This document shows positions 23,013 through 33,568 of a DNA stretch of 64,000 nucleotides, one piece after another. Position numbers and translations under genes: made by a program. Position 1 is the first letter of the stretch. The number at the start of each line of letters is the position of its first letter. Source of the stretch: Ostrinia nubilalis. Lineage: Eukaryota > Arthropoda > Insecta > Lepidoptera > Crambidae. The stretch is from positions 12,668,501 through 12,732,500 of the forward strand of contig NC_087098.1 in the NCBI RefSeq assembly GCF_963855985.1. The letters are read 5' to 3'. The notes below the pieces were generated by a model, which was given only the letters and a program-made list of their open reading frames with translations, was not told the DNA's origin and did no database searches.

Positions 23013-23130
23013 GGCTGGGTTGCACCATCTTACTTTAACTGTGACAAACGTCAAAAATCTGTCAAACTCCATACTAAAAACACCGGTTATCGTAATAGTC
23101 ACCGTCAAAGTTAGGTGGTGCAACTCAGCC
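23013..23130. mobile_element. GGCTGGGTTGCACC MITE
   Basis: A 118 bp element with inverted ends GGCTGGGTTGCACCATC / GGTGCAACTCAGCC and TAA on both sides (23010-23012, 23131-23133). Related copies lie inside both TTAA-flanked transposons (38783-39042 and 60742-60868). A right-end remnant is at 26630-26648. The TAA flank points to a Harbinger-driven family. Confidence 0.8.
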
Positions 23131-23319
23131 TAAGAAAATAAACTCTACTGAAACGTAGTACCTACCTAATTGTTAATGGTGCGCCTTTTTCTACGGTAGG
23201 CATTCTTATAAATTCTTTCATGCAAAAAAATCTTTTTTATAAACCAGACAGACACATTTTATATAGGTTTTATCTTTATCAATAATAACTTCACCGGAGT
23301 CCCACAAGGTAATAATTAC

Positions 23320-24409
23320 TAGAGATGGGCCGACTAGTCGCCGACTAGTCGGGAAAGCCGACTATTCGGCATCATTTGTAGTCGGCCGACTAGTGACGAC
23401 TATTCGGCAAAATATGCCGATTATAATCGGCGCATTACAAAATTAAATATGTGAATGAAATAAACTCATAATCACCAAGATGATTATGAGGTAGACCAAA
23501 TGCGTTTATCTAAACCACTTTTGACTGCAAAAAATTAGTAAAAAGTGGTTTCACCTGATTTAAAATTTTGGCAATCAGTCTAATTCATACAAAGTTAACA
23601 CTAGTTAAAATTACCAGGAAATCATCAAAAATGTGTAAAGTTTATGTAATTTAATTTGTCCAAAATTATGACACTTTTTTTTGGGAAAAAATGCATGGAA
23701 TTGCATAACTATCCTGCGGGGAAGTGGTAGATTATGTGGGGCTCCTCTCATCGGAAGGATGAGGAATACCCACATAAATAACCCCTGAGATCGCGATCGC
23801 CTTAGTGTGAAGAACTATGGGAATCCGGACAAAGCCATCAACTATCACAGTCCGTCCCGGCAATTGCTCACCTGTATGGCGGGCCCTGCCTATCCGACGG
23901 TGGTGGTAGTCCGTGCTATGCAGGCGGGGGTAGGTACCCCCACGCCCCCAGCTCGCTGACCATCACCGTGGAGGGTGGAGAGGAATCAGTGGGCCTAGGA
24001 TGCGTGCCGCGATAAGCGCAATTTTGCCCATACATTTTGACGTCGATAAGTAAGAATAATATCACGGCACGCATCCTAGCCCAGCAGGAGGCGATCATAT
24101 TGTCACCTCCTCTGACCCCTTCGCCGTCGAAAATTATGACATCTACCTTAGGTACTGTTAGGTGATTGTAATGTTGCTTTTTATTTTTTCTCATATTAAA
24201 GAAATCTCATTTCTCAAAAAGTTATATTTATCTCTTTAGAAATCTAGATATTCATATTTCTTTGAGAAAATCTAGATAATTTATTCTTCGGACAAGTAGG
24301 TATTAGAATGATCGGCATTGCCGATTAGTCGGCCGATTAATCGGCAATTTGAAAACCGATTAGTCGGCTAGTCGGTTAGTCGGCAAAGACCATAGTCGGC
24401 CCATCACTA
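23320..24409. mobile_element. hAT-type non-autonomous transposon with perfect 8 bp TSD
   Basis: The element starts TAGAGATGGGCCGACTAG and ends CTATGG...TCGGCCCATCACTA-like, with inverted terminal repeats. ATAATTAC is duplicated exactly at 23312-23319 and 24410-24417. An 8 bp duplication plus TAGNGATGGGC termini is the hAT signature. Many GCCGACTAGTCG/GCCGATTAGTCGGC motifs crowd both ends. No transposase ORF is present. The GC-richer middle (about 23700-24190) looks like foreign sequence captured or inserted. Confidence 0.9.
23990..24084. repeat. Inverted repeat within the hAT element
   Basis: GGGCCTAGGATGCGTGCCGC near 23990 is mirrored by CACGGCACGCATCCTAGCCC ending at 24084, giving arms of about 24 bp around a 45 bp loop. 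It lies in the GC-richer core and could be a nested MITE or a structured part of captured sequence. Confidence 0.7.
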
Positions 24410-24589
24410 ATAATTACTGAACGAAAAGTCGCTACCAATTAAACTTTAACAGTCTCCCAATCCAATCTCCGCATTCTGCACCTTACACATAAATAGATTA
24501 CAGATAAGAGAAAACAAAGTAGAAGGCTCACTTTCAGATAAGTTCAGACAAGACAAATCTCGCAGAGCATCCAAAATAGTTAAATTTTG

Positions 24590-24756
24590 CATTTTTGTTG
24601 GCATTGTTGTCTTCCGGCTGTTAGAGGTAAGATAGCCAGTTCCTCCGTGGTTGAGGATTCCGGGTGAAGCTCGCCTCACCTTCGACCTGATCATCACTTA
24701 CCATCAGGTGAGATACAGCCCAAGAGCTTCCTAGTTGTGGATAAAAAAAAAATATT
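24590..24756 (+). mobile_element. Poly-A-tailed retroelement 3' end
   Basis: CACTTACCATCAGGTGAG followed by CCAAGAGCTTCCTAG and an A-run at 24745-24755 matches the typical 3' end of lepidopteran LINE/SINE elements. The left edge is uncertain and no coding sequence is recognisable. Confidence 0.55.
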
Positions 24757-24934
24757 ATGGTAGGGTCACGAAGACGTTAATACAATCAGCAAAGTATTGG
24801 TTTAAAGTATTTTGTGTGCAAATCTAAGCCAGTAACAGCTGCACAATTCCTTAAATCGGCCACAGGAAGAGTGGGTCTTACTTAACCCCACTGCTGGCAC
24901 CTGCGTATTCCTGATAATTATCTACTGTTGCTAC

Positions 24935-25373
24935 ATGTCAGGATTGGCAAAAATTGTCAGTCAAGGACGGGGAACCAGACGCAGGTTAGCGTTCCATCCC
25001 TACATTGTCGACATTCCACCAGCTCGCACTAAGCGTTTCGACGACTCGTTTATAATGCGAACAGCTAGGGACTGGAATTCGCTGCCTGCTGCTTCATTTC
25101 CTGAACACTTTATTCCGGGCGTTTTCAAGGCGAGAGTGAATAGGCACTTACAGGGCAGATATGTACCATCCTAGACTGCATCTCGCTTAACACCAGGTGT
25201 GATTGCGGTCAAATACATGCCTTGTCTAGCTGTTTCTTGCGCTGCTTCTTCTCAGCACTGGCCCATTTATTGTCCTGAAGCAGTGGTAGGGTTAATACTG
25301 GGACGTGTAAAAGTGCTTTTTTTAAGCCTATTTACAGAAATAAATGAGTTTTAATGAGTTTTAATAAAAAAAA
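24935..25373 (+). pseudogene. LINE reverse transcriptase C-terminal tail plus 3' UTR
   Basis: The frame 24935-25174 contains RRLAFHPYIVDIPPARTKRF and RTARDWNSLPAASFPE and ends in VNRHLQGRYVPS. This is the C-terminal tail found after the reverse-transcriptase domain of jockey/CR1-type lepidopteran LINEs. The copy is 5'-truncated, so the ATG at 24935 is not a real start. The 3' UTR follows, with an ACACCAGGTGTGATTG motif, AATAAA near 25339 and an A-run ending about 25373. The clade is inferred from this tail only. Confidence 0.8.
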
Positions 25374-25744
25374 GATGTGGAGTTACTGGACCCATTTTCG
25401 TTGTAGTTACAGCCTCCACCGCCTACTGGTCACGTCATGTGCCGCGCCAGACACCTCTGAGCTTCCTCGCCCGGTTGACCCAGTTCGGATACGTTCCACC
25501 TGTCAATATTTTATAAACCTGAAACGTCACGTGAAAATATTTTAAAACCGCTTTAAAATATTTTCGTTACCAGCTTGATGCAGATGTTAATAGCTTGATA
25601 GGTTTTTATTGGTTTATTTTAACACTCCACTTTGATGTGGAAATGTTAATTGATTAGTAAAAATACAGGAGTGTTATCTTTTGCTATTTAGATCAATAAA
25701 TACGATTTTATGCTCGAAATTTATTTATTCTTACGAATGACGAC

Positions 25745-26498
<754 letters not shown>

Positions 26499-27856
26499 CG
26501 TACGTAAATAGTGCTAGCGACGCATGTGACCATAAATTACCAATTTTAGGAGGAAATTTTGAATCACTTTATTTAACTTCTTTTTTTGCACAAAATAAAT
26601 GGGATCAGTATCAATAACGGTTAAAAATAAGGTGGTGCAACTCAACCTTAGTACTTACCCTATTTATTTCTTGTCTATGTACAGTACAGCTCTTACATAC
26701 TGCATCAGCTGACTTTCATTATATCCGATAGATTTACAGCTTATATCTTTAAAAGCAGAAGGTTCAGCATTTCCCGGCAAAAGATTGGTAATTTCCGAGA
26801 GCCGAGCGGAGCACTAAAATCAAATGCAGCATTAAAACACGGGCATCTGAAACTGGGCATCTCACTCATACAGACTGAATATCTTTGAACATATCGTTTA
26901 TGCTCCGAAACCATCCCGCGGGAAGGTGTAAGGGAATTTTCACGAGCACTTTCGAGTAACGAGTTGCGTAAATAAGACACTGGGCGGGACTCGTGTTTAG
27001 AGGAATTTACATGGCGCGACTAAGAACGGTATGTATATGACTGAGATGAGTCGGACGGGACATTAATCCCTATAGCACTTAGTTAGTTTTGCACTCACGT
27101 GCTTTGTAAATTCTTCAGAGTTGACCTGAAATTGAAAATTCCACAAAATGTCTCAAACTCAATCATGATAATACATACCTATGAAGGTAGGTACTGTATT
27201 TCATGATTAGACCTCAAAATACTGGGGGAAAGATGTATGATTTCTTATTAATGTAGGCTTATTTTTTTCGAAAGTTCGAAATAAGATGTAAGTAGTTCTT
27301 ATAAAATTATACATAGGTTTATGTACATTTGTATGGTAAAAATTATAAGTCTAGGCGCTTATCTATAAATATGTATCTAGTCGCTTGACTATAAATATTA
27401 ATTAACTTTTAAAATTTTAATTACCAAGTAATTAACTAGATACCTACTCTGAAAATATGCACTAAAAATTTCAGCTCATGCACATTTCTCTTTCATCAAA
27501 GGCAAAGTTGAAATTAGCATCGAGAAAGTCGCTCCGTGTATATCCCGTATTACGAGAGAGTTACGTACTTACTCTAGTACCTTTTTATTATTGTGTTTTA
27601 TTGTAAATCGGGTATGTTTTTGCAGTATACTTACATTTTGGTTACAAGTAGTACTTATGTTTTTTATGGTTATGCGTACATGGACTACTTCCTACTTACT
27701 CCTTTATATTTTGTAAAGATTTTAACTTATGGTATTTTATCGACGTAAACTGTATACCATATTGTTTGGAGAAAAACCTTCTAAATCGCTGTAGTTGTTA
27801 AGTTCGACATTAAAGTTGTAACTGTTATTAATTATTTTGTTCATGTTTCCTTGCAG
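26499..27856. other. Spacer, nothing recognised apart from a MITE remnant
   Basis: AT-rich. At 26630-26648 GGTGGTGCAACTCAACC is a right-end remnant of the GGCTG MITE family. The segment 26740-27010 is GC-richer, with a minus-strand frame of 79 codons that matches nothing I know. Confidence 0.45.
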
Positions 27857-27972
27857 ATGTTTGCTGATCCGTTTTCTCGTGAGTGGGAAGTACTGGACGA
27901 AAAGGCGCTACCATAGAATATATGCGCTACTACGAGTAAGTAGTCGGCGTTTCGACATTCGAGTGTGGACAG
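27857..27972 (+). CDS. Candidate internal exon of an unknown host gene
   Basis: TGTTTCCTTGCAG (a strong acceptor) precedes 27857 and AG|GTAAGTAA (a strong donor) follows 27972. The 116 bp between them is clearly GC-richer than the flanks. One frame (codons from 27858) is open throughout and encodes basic, aromatic-rich sequence including LVSGKYWTKRRYHRIYALLR and RRFDIRVWT. An alternative donor, CGA|GTAAGTAG, lies at 27936. I do not recognise the protein. It could also be a non-coding exon, since another frame begins with ATG at 27857 and stops after 19 codons. No partner exon is identified with certainty; a possible one ends at 28665. Confidence 0.45.
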
Positions 27973-28199
27973 GTAAGTAATTTTAATGTGTATGTATGTA
28001 TTTTAACAATCTTAAAACACTTAAGTAGTAAAATGTATGTTGTAATTAGCAAGAACGAACCAAAGACCCTACTCGCTAATTTGAAATGAATTGAAAACGA
28101 ATTTCCGAAGACTAAACGAAAGTAAAAAATACAAACTATCCAAGCAATACCCATTCAGTTGTACTTAGCAAAACGCGGGTCGTAATTAAGTATTGTTGT

Positions 28200-28665
28200 T
28201 GTTCCTTTCATTTAGCAATTTCCCCTTAATTGGGGAGTTTTAAGAGTTAAGAGACTAGTTGAAGGGGAGTTGGAGTGAGTTAGTTGTATAATTGGCCCCG
28301 TTTCGACAGCAGTACGGTGTTACGACCCGTTACGCTTAATCTAAGCAACTTCGAAACTTGAAGTCTTAAACTTCAATTCGGACTTAGGCAAAGCAATAAA
28401 ACGGGCGACAAAGGACGAAGTTTTAATAATATAACGGCGATCACCTTTTGCGCTAATATCAAAGAGTTGGAAGTGCTATTTACGATGTTAATCGGTCGTT
28501 TTCGGACGTTCAATGTACCGATCAACGTTGTAAGTGATTTTAGAACCCAACGACGTATGCGAGTCAACACACGACATTCGCTGATGTCAAGCATTACATA
28601 TCAAATGACTTGGAGAAATTGACTGACAACGAGTCTTCTATTGCATAAAAACAGCAAGAAAACGA
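28200..28665 (+). other. Possible exon ending at a strong splice donor
   Basis: ACAGCAAGAAAACGA|GTAAGTATA gives a near-consensus donor at 28666. The preceding 450 bp is CpG-containing and less AT-rich than the surroundings but has no long frame, which would suit a 5' UTR exon. No acceptor or promoter is assigned. Weak. Confidence 0.25.
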
Positions 28666-28670
28666 GTAAG

Positions 28671-29910
28671 TATACATAAGAAAGTTATTTATAATGATTA
28701 CTCCCCAAGCGCATTTCCATTAAAAATGTTTAAAATTCAAACAGTACTAAAATATCTTAAGCGCATAAATATTCAATCTTCAAATATCATCATCAACATA
28801 AGTATCTTGTATCGAAATATTTACATTTTATTCCGCTTCATTTATAAACATAGCGCCATTCTCTGAGGCTTCCTATCATAACTAAATACACCCCAAAACA
28901 AAGGACATAAAATATTTTTATACGAAATTTTATACTAAAAATTCGTCATGGGTTGGTCTGCAAGCAACAAATGCATCCACTATCTTACCCCGGGGAATAC
29001 AAATGGCCCGCTCAGTGCGGAATAGGCGTGGAGGGTGGCATATATTACAAGAATACGTTTAATATCTTAAAATACGTCTCTGTTTTTGAACAAAACAAAA
29101 AATAAGATTATTTCGTCCCCCCTCTAATCCGACGTCCGACAAAGGTGTGTATCAAGAAAGATACAAAAAAGTAGAGCGGGGGAAAATGTGTTGTATGTTG
29201 ATGACTTGTTAGTAGGTAGCAGAGGTGATACAATCCTTAATGGATATGTAAAGCTAATTAGGTATCATCAAATAATATTCTTTATCGTTTCCAAAGTTCC
29301 GCGTTTATGTAGGTAGGAATATAATACGATATATTAAAGTTAATGTCAATTCCAAACAACTATGCCCATGTTCTATTACTAGTTACCATTAACCCAATGT
29401 TGCCGCATTGTCGATGACATCTATATGGAACCGTATTACCCCAAATGCCCAATTCGAATTTACATGCAAGTATGTTATAGCAGCCATATGTGCCACACCT
29501 GTTGTGTCCAAATAGGCATCAATAACGTTTATATTTTGACCTATAAATAAATCATTGTCGTTTAATTATCTACAGAAAAGGAAATTTTTATAAAGAACAT
29601 TAATAAGTCAGTGACTTATTACAAACGTACCTAAGTATTAAGCCTTAGAGCAGGCAAAAATTTTAAGTTTTATTTTCTTTTATGAAATGTTATTAAGTTT
29701 TCGCAATGGAAAACTACATGTAGTCTTTTACAGTCAGTACGCACAAACCGCTAATAATCCCCGCTGTGCCTCATTACCCGCTGCTACCCTAGTTATGTGT
29801 GAACTCGCTACAAAAAAGTACTATTCTGAGATACATGTTTAAACATCTGCCAGAATATCTAAAGAAAAACTTAAAGAACCAATCAATACAATCGCTCAAA
29901 TAAGTTGAAG
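28671..29910. other. Spacer, nothing recognised
   Basis: AT-rich, no supported ORF or repeat boundary. Confidence 0.45.
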
Positions 29911-30376
29911 AATTTTGCCTTAAATACACTGGAGATCCAGCGTCTTGATAAAACTTTTTCAATATAGATAGCCCTCTCCAACGTAGGACTTAACAAAATC
30001 ATTTTATTAATAACTGATTGACCGGTCTAATTTAGTCCAAATATAATTTTGCCTTAAATACACTGGAGATTCAGGGTCTTGATAAAACTTTTTTAATTTA
30101 GCCCGTTCCAACCTGGGACTTAACAAAATTGTTTTATCATAAACTAGCGGCCGCCCGCGACTTCGTACGCGTGAATCCCGTTTTTCCCGCTAATTCCCGT
30201 TCCCGTGGGAATTTCGGGAATTCCTTTCTTAGTGCACCTCTACGGTACCTAAGCTACGTCCCTTCCAAATTTCAAGTGCCTACGTTTAGCCGTTTAGGCT
30301 GTGCGTTGATCTGTCAGTCAGTCAGTCAGTTTCTCCTTTTATATATTTAGATTAGATAACTGCTTGACAAGTCTAA
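29911..30376. repeat. 134 bp tandem duplication, second unit split by insertions
   Basis: Unit 1 (29911-30044) and unit 2 (from 30045) share TTTTGCCTTAAATACACTGG and GGACTTAACAAAAT with several mismatches. Unit 2 is interrupted by a Helitron-like element (30144-30351) and a MITE (30377-30537). Unit 1 therefore serves as the empty site for both. Confidence 0.85.
30144..30351 (-). mobile_element. Short Helitron-like element, 208 bp
   Basis: Minus-strand ends are TCTAAATATATAAAAGGAG after A and GCGGGCGGCCGCTAG before T. GTCA repeats (30312-30329) lie near the 5' end. The uninterrupted duplicate unit at 29911-30044 supports insertion between A and T without target duplication. Confidence 0.75.
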
Positions 30377-30537
30377 TGCTTCAACCACACCCACCAACAA
30401 CCGCGTGCAGATCGTCATTGCCTGCGCGATCATAGGGAAATGACAGGTCGCGGGAACTGTCAATGGTCGCGCGACCTGTCATTGGCCTTTGATCGCGCCG
30501 GCGATGGCGATCTACACGCGTTGGTGTGGTTGAAGCT
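30377..30537. mobile_element. Foldback MITE with TAA target duplication
   Basis: A 161 bp palindromic element with ends TGCTTCAACCACACC / GGTGTGGTTGAAGCT and inner arms containing GACAGGTCGCG / CGCGACCTGTC. TAA flanks both sides. The empty site GTCTAATTTAG in the neighbouring duplicate unit (about 30025) shows that TAA was duplicated on insertion. Harbinger-type MITE. Confidence 0.88.
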
Positions 30538-30908
30538 TAATTTAGCCTACAGCAAGTTCACGACCAAAACCACTAAATTACCAGAATAAGCCACCTAATC
30601 ACTAGAAAAAGGCTGTAGAGTTGATTGCGGCATCTGTGTCCACCCTTTACCAACAAAAACTCGTCCCGTCCAATCGGTTTGACCCTTCCAGCCGGTCCGA
30701 TGCAGGTTTCCTGTCGCGACTAATCGCCAAAATAGGCCGCCTAATGAGCGCCTCTCGCCCTCCATGTAAAAAAGATCACCCCTTGTAAGCACTCCGATTA
30801 ATTACTGCCTTTGTGCAGATCACGGATGTCGAGGGAAATATCCCGTAATTAATGTTAAATCTTTTTGTTTGATATTCCAAAGTTCTGATTTATAGGTCGC
30901 AGAGGGTT

Positions 30909-32865
30909 CCCAAGTAACATTTTACTCCATTTAAGAGTTCAATAGTCGTTCACATGTACTCCACAAGCTGTGTATGTCAGCTGTATACGAGCTGTATAGC
31001 TTGCTATAATGCTTTTATAGAACCAGTTTGGGCACAAATTAGACAGCTTTAAGTTCACTATGGCTGTACATTAGCAGTATAATAGCATTATAATAGCAGT
31101 TTAAGTAGTAACATCGTACTTAAGGCTGACTTACGGCACTATATGGGACGCAGTGTGAACCATACAACGTACGTGAGGACAATAAAGAGTAACAAGTGGC
31201 TAAATGCACAGCTTTCAAAGTTATAAAGTCCGACAAAAGTACTCCATTGCTACCTAAAGTTCACGTGTGCCTTAAATTATTTCCACATTTTAATATTAGT
31301 TTGGTATTTGTACGTGAGTGCCAAGAGGGAAACAACTCGGGCGGATAATCATTTATGCAAATAATAACACGGGTTTTAAATACTTAATAATGTTAATGCC
31401 ATTGGGAATGCAACTTTATCGTGAAATGTATACATATTTACAGCTAAAATATTTACGCGCCTCTGTAAAAACGCGATATTCATTTTAAAATATTTAAAAC
31501 TGGCTGAGAGGAAATCTACAATTTTCAGTTTTTGATATTGGATTGACATTATAATTATATTACGGTAATTAATTATAACATGAAACCAAAACTCAATCGC
31601 TCTATCTGCGAATTTTGTGATAAATCTGCATTAATTTTGGAGATTTATTTGGTAAATATTTTAGGTTATGTAGAACAAAATGGTGGAAATGAAATACGGC
31701 TATGTGAACTGTTATAACTCCAATTTAATGCGGTGAGCGTATATTAGGTTCACATGTGTTCTGTTAGAATGCTGTTATCTATATGAAGTTCCACATTTGT
31801 ACCACTACAGCGCTAATGTCTATAAATTTATTCTAATGTGAACTTATGTACAGCTTTAAGATGTACCTAGTTCAGGTCAATTGTGTATCTTTAATTCTTT
31901 CAAATACTGAAATTTTAGAGATCCGCAATAAAAATTATTAATGTCCGTTAAATCGCCTAGCCCAGGTACTAATAGTCAAGTATGAATACCTAAAGCATCA
32001 GACGGTAGTGTTCCCGGTTTAAATTCGTTTAATAAGCTTGACAATTTATTCAAAGCGGAATGAGGAATACGATTTTCAATAGCCCATGTTCTTATTTTTT
32101 TTTTGCGAAAGGTTAAATAATTGTCCAAATCAAAATGGTATTCACTATCACAAGAACTGCAATCATCACACTCTGATATCTGGTATATTTTGAAGGGAAA
32201 TTTCAGGTTCAGGCATAATATTTTCCTCTGCATCATGTACAGAACCACCATGAACAACTAAAAACAGGCTTGGGGAAATGTGTAATAGAATATCACATTC
32301 ACATTCGTGTTCAGCTTAAAGCAAATAAGAGTAGTACTTGTGGACAAATAAACTGCTATTGATGTTAATGGACAACACATATAGTCCTTTTAACAGCCTA
32401 CAGTGTACATGCGAACCATTGAAACACTTTTGTACAGATAGTAAAAAAAGGTTATTTTAATTATCACAAACAAGTCCTACTACAGCTACTAGCTGTATAA
32501 CAGTCTAAAACAAGTAAACATAACAGCCTTTGGCTTTATAAATGACCACGTGTGTTCTATTAAAATGCTAGCTCTATAACATCGTACAAGTAGGCCGTTA
32601 AACAGCGGTTGCCGTATCTCTACCCTCCTATAATGCTCTTAGTCAGATGGCTGACTAAAGGATAGTTGTTAGAGTATTATAACACCAACAATCGTATAAA
32701 AGTATAACTCTACACTAGTCTACACTCCTATAAGTCCCTTAGACAGGTATAGGTGTAATTAATTGCAATAATACAGCTTATACATCACGAGTGAACTGTA
32801 CTAATGCTTTAAGTACACATTGGAACTAAATGTGAACTCTTAAATGGAGTAAAATGTTACTTGGG
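30909..32865 (-). mobile_element. DNA transposon with long terminal inverted repeats
   Basis: The ends CCCAAGTAACATTTTAC and its complement are followed on both sides by the continuation TCCATTTAAGAGTTCA, giving inverted repeats of about 34 bp across 1957 bp. The flanking dinucleotide is TT on both sides, so the target duplication is unclear. Inside are many short motifs such as AGCTGTAT and TATAATAGCA, and a minus-strand frame with a transposase-like segment. The family is not assigned; EnSpm/CACTA-like or another long-TIR type are options. Confidence 0.75.
31976..32257 (-). pseudogene. Possible transposase N-terminal fragment
   Basis: A 93-codon frame inside the long-TIR element. After an acidic, cysteine-containing stretch (SECDDCSSCDSEYHFDLD) it reads IRTWAIENRIPHSALNKL, then LPSDA. 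From memory, the pattern LRxWAxxNxIxHxALNxLLxxL...LPxDARTLL is common near the N-terminus of uncharacterised insect and cnidarian transposase-domain proteins. Here the ARTLL part is altered to ALGIHT and the frame ends. It is likely one exon or a truncated remnant. The family match is a recollection, not a search result. Confidence 0.5.
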
Positions 32866-32999
32866 TTAAAGCCAATCCCATTTTCGGATCGCTCTTTTTT
32901 CGATTAGCAAAATTATCTGAGTATTTCTCAAAAAAAATGTACGTAACGAAACGGTAGTAACGAAATAGTAAGGCCATAAGGCTTGTTATACATTGGCGA

Positions 33000-33568
33000 A
33001 ATATTGTGAATGCTCTAAATTTATTCAATTCGAAATATTTGTAAGTATGCACCCAAATACGGGGTAATATTAAGGGGTTAGAAATAAAATAAGGGAGTAA
33101 TCATTCATACTATTTTAATAAAATTATTTTTGTTCCATCATGTTTATCCATTTTGAGTCGTTCTCTGTAAGCTTTTTGCCTTTTGGCATTGGTTTTTGGC
33201 GGCATTCCTAAAAAAACAAAAGAAGTAATCACATAAAAACGTAATCTAAATGATTTGATTATTTTTTGCTGGTGGCACTTCTGTAAAGCAGATAGTATCC
33301 AATCCTTTTGTTATTGACGCTCTATATTTTTTGAAATAAATTAAGTAGTGAATATTACTATGCTTAGTCAGGTAATAACAGTATACACTCAGCATTATGT
33401 TGTACTTTTTCGTAACGTAACGAAATTCGTAAAAAACGTAACGAAATATTAGACAAAATGAGATCAGAAACAAGTATTTTTTTGATAAAATTTGTTACAG
33501 CAAATATAAAAGCTTACTAAATGTTCGTACCACACGTATTACAAAAAATGGTTAAATGAAGACTTACC
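33000..33568 (-). CDS. Candidate two-exon minus-strand transcript with a short basic peptide
   Basis: Exon 1 ends at 33568 with ACG|GTAAGTC. The acceptor TTTGTTTTTTAG lies just before 33207. Exon 2 opens GA-ATG, and 33205-33110 encodes 31 residues starting MPPKTNAKRQKAYRERLK, then a stop. The RQKAYRERLK pattern is common in insect proteins where it continues into DPxKYxxYK; here that continuation is lost. An in-frame TAG precedes the ATG in the spliced product, so the start is plausible. An AATAAA-like signal lies near 33020 on this strand. It could be a decayed gene or a transposon accessory ORF. Confidence 0.4.

Noticed and set aside
24935..24937. ATG as a true start codon for the 79-codon ORF
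   Set aside because: The peptide is the C-terminal tail of a LINE protein; the ATG is internal to a 5'-truncated copy.
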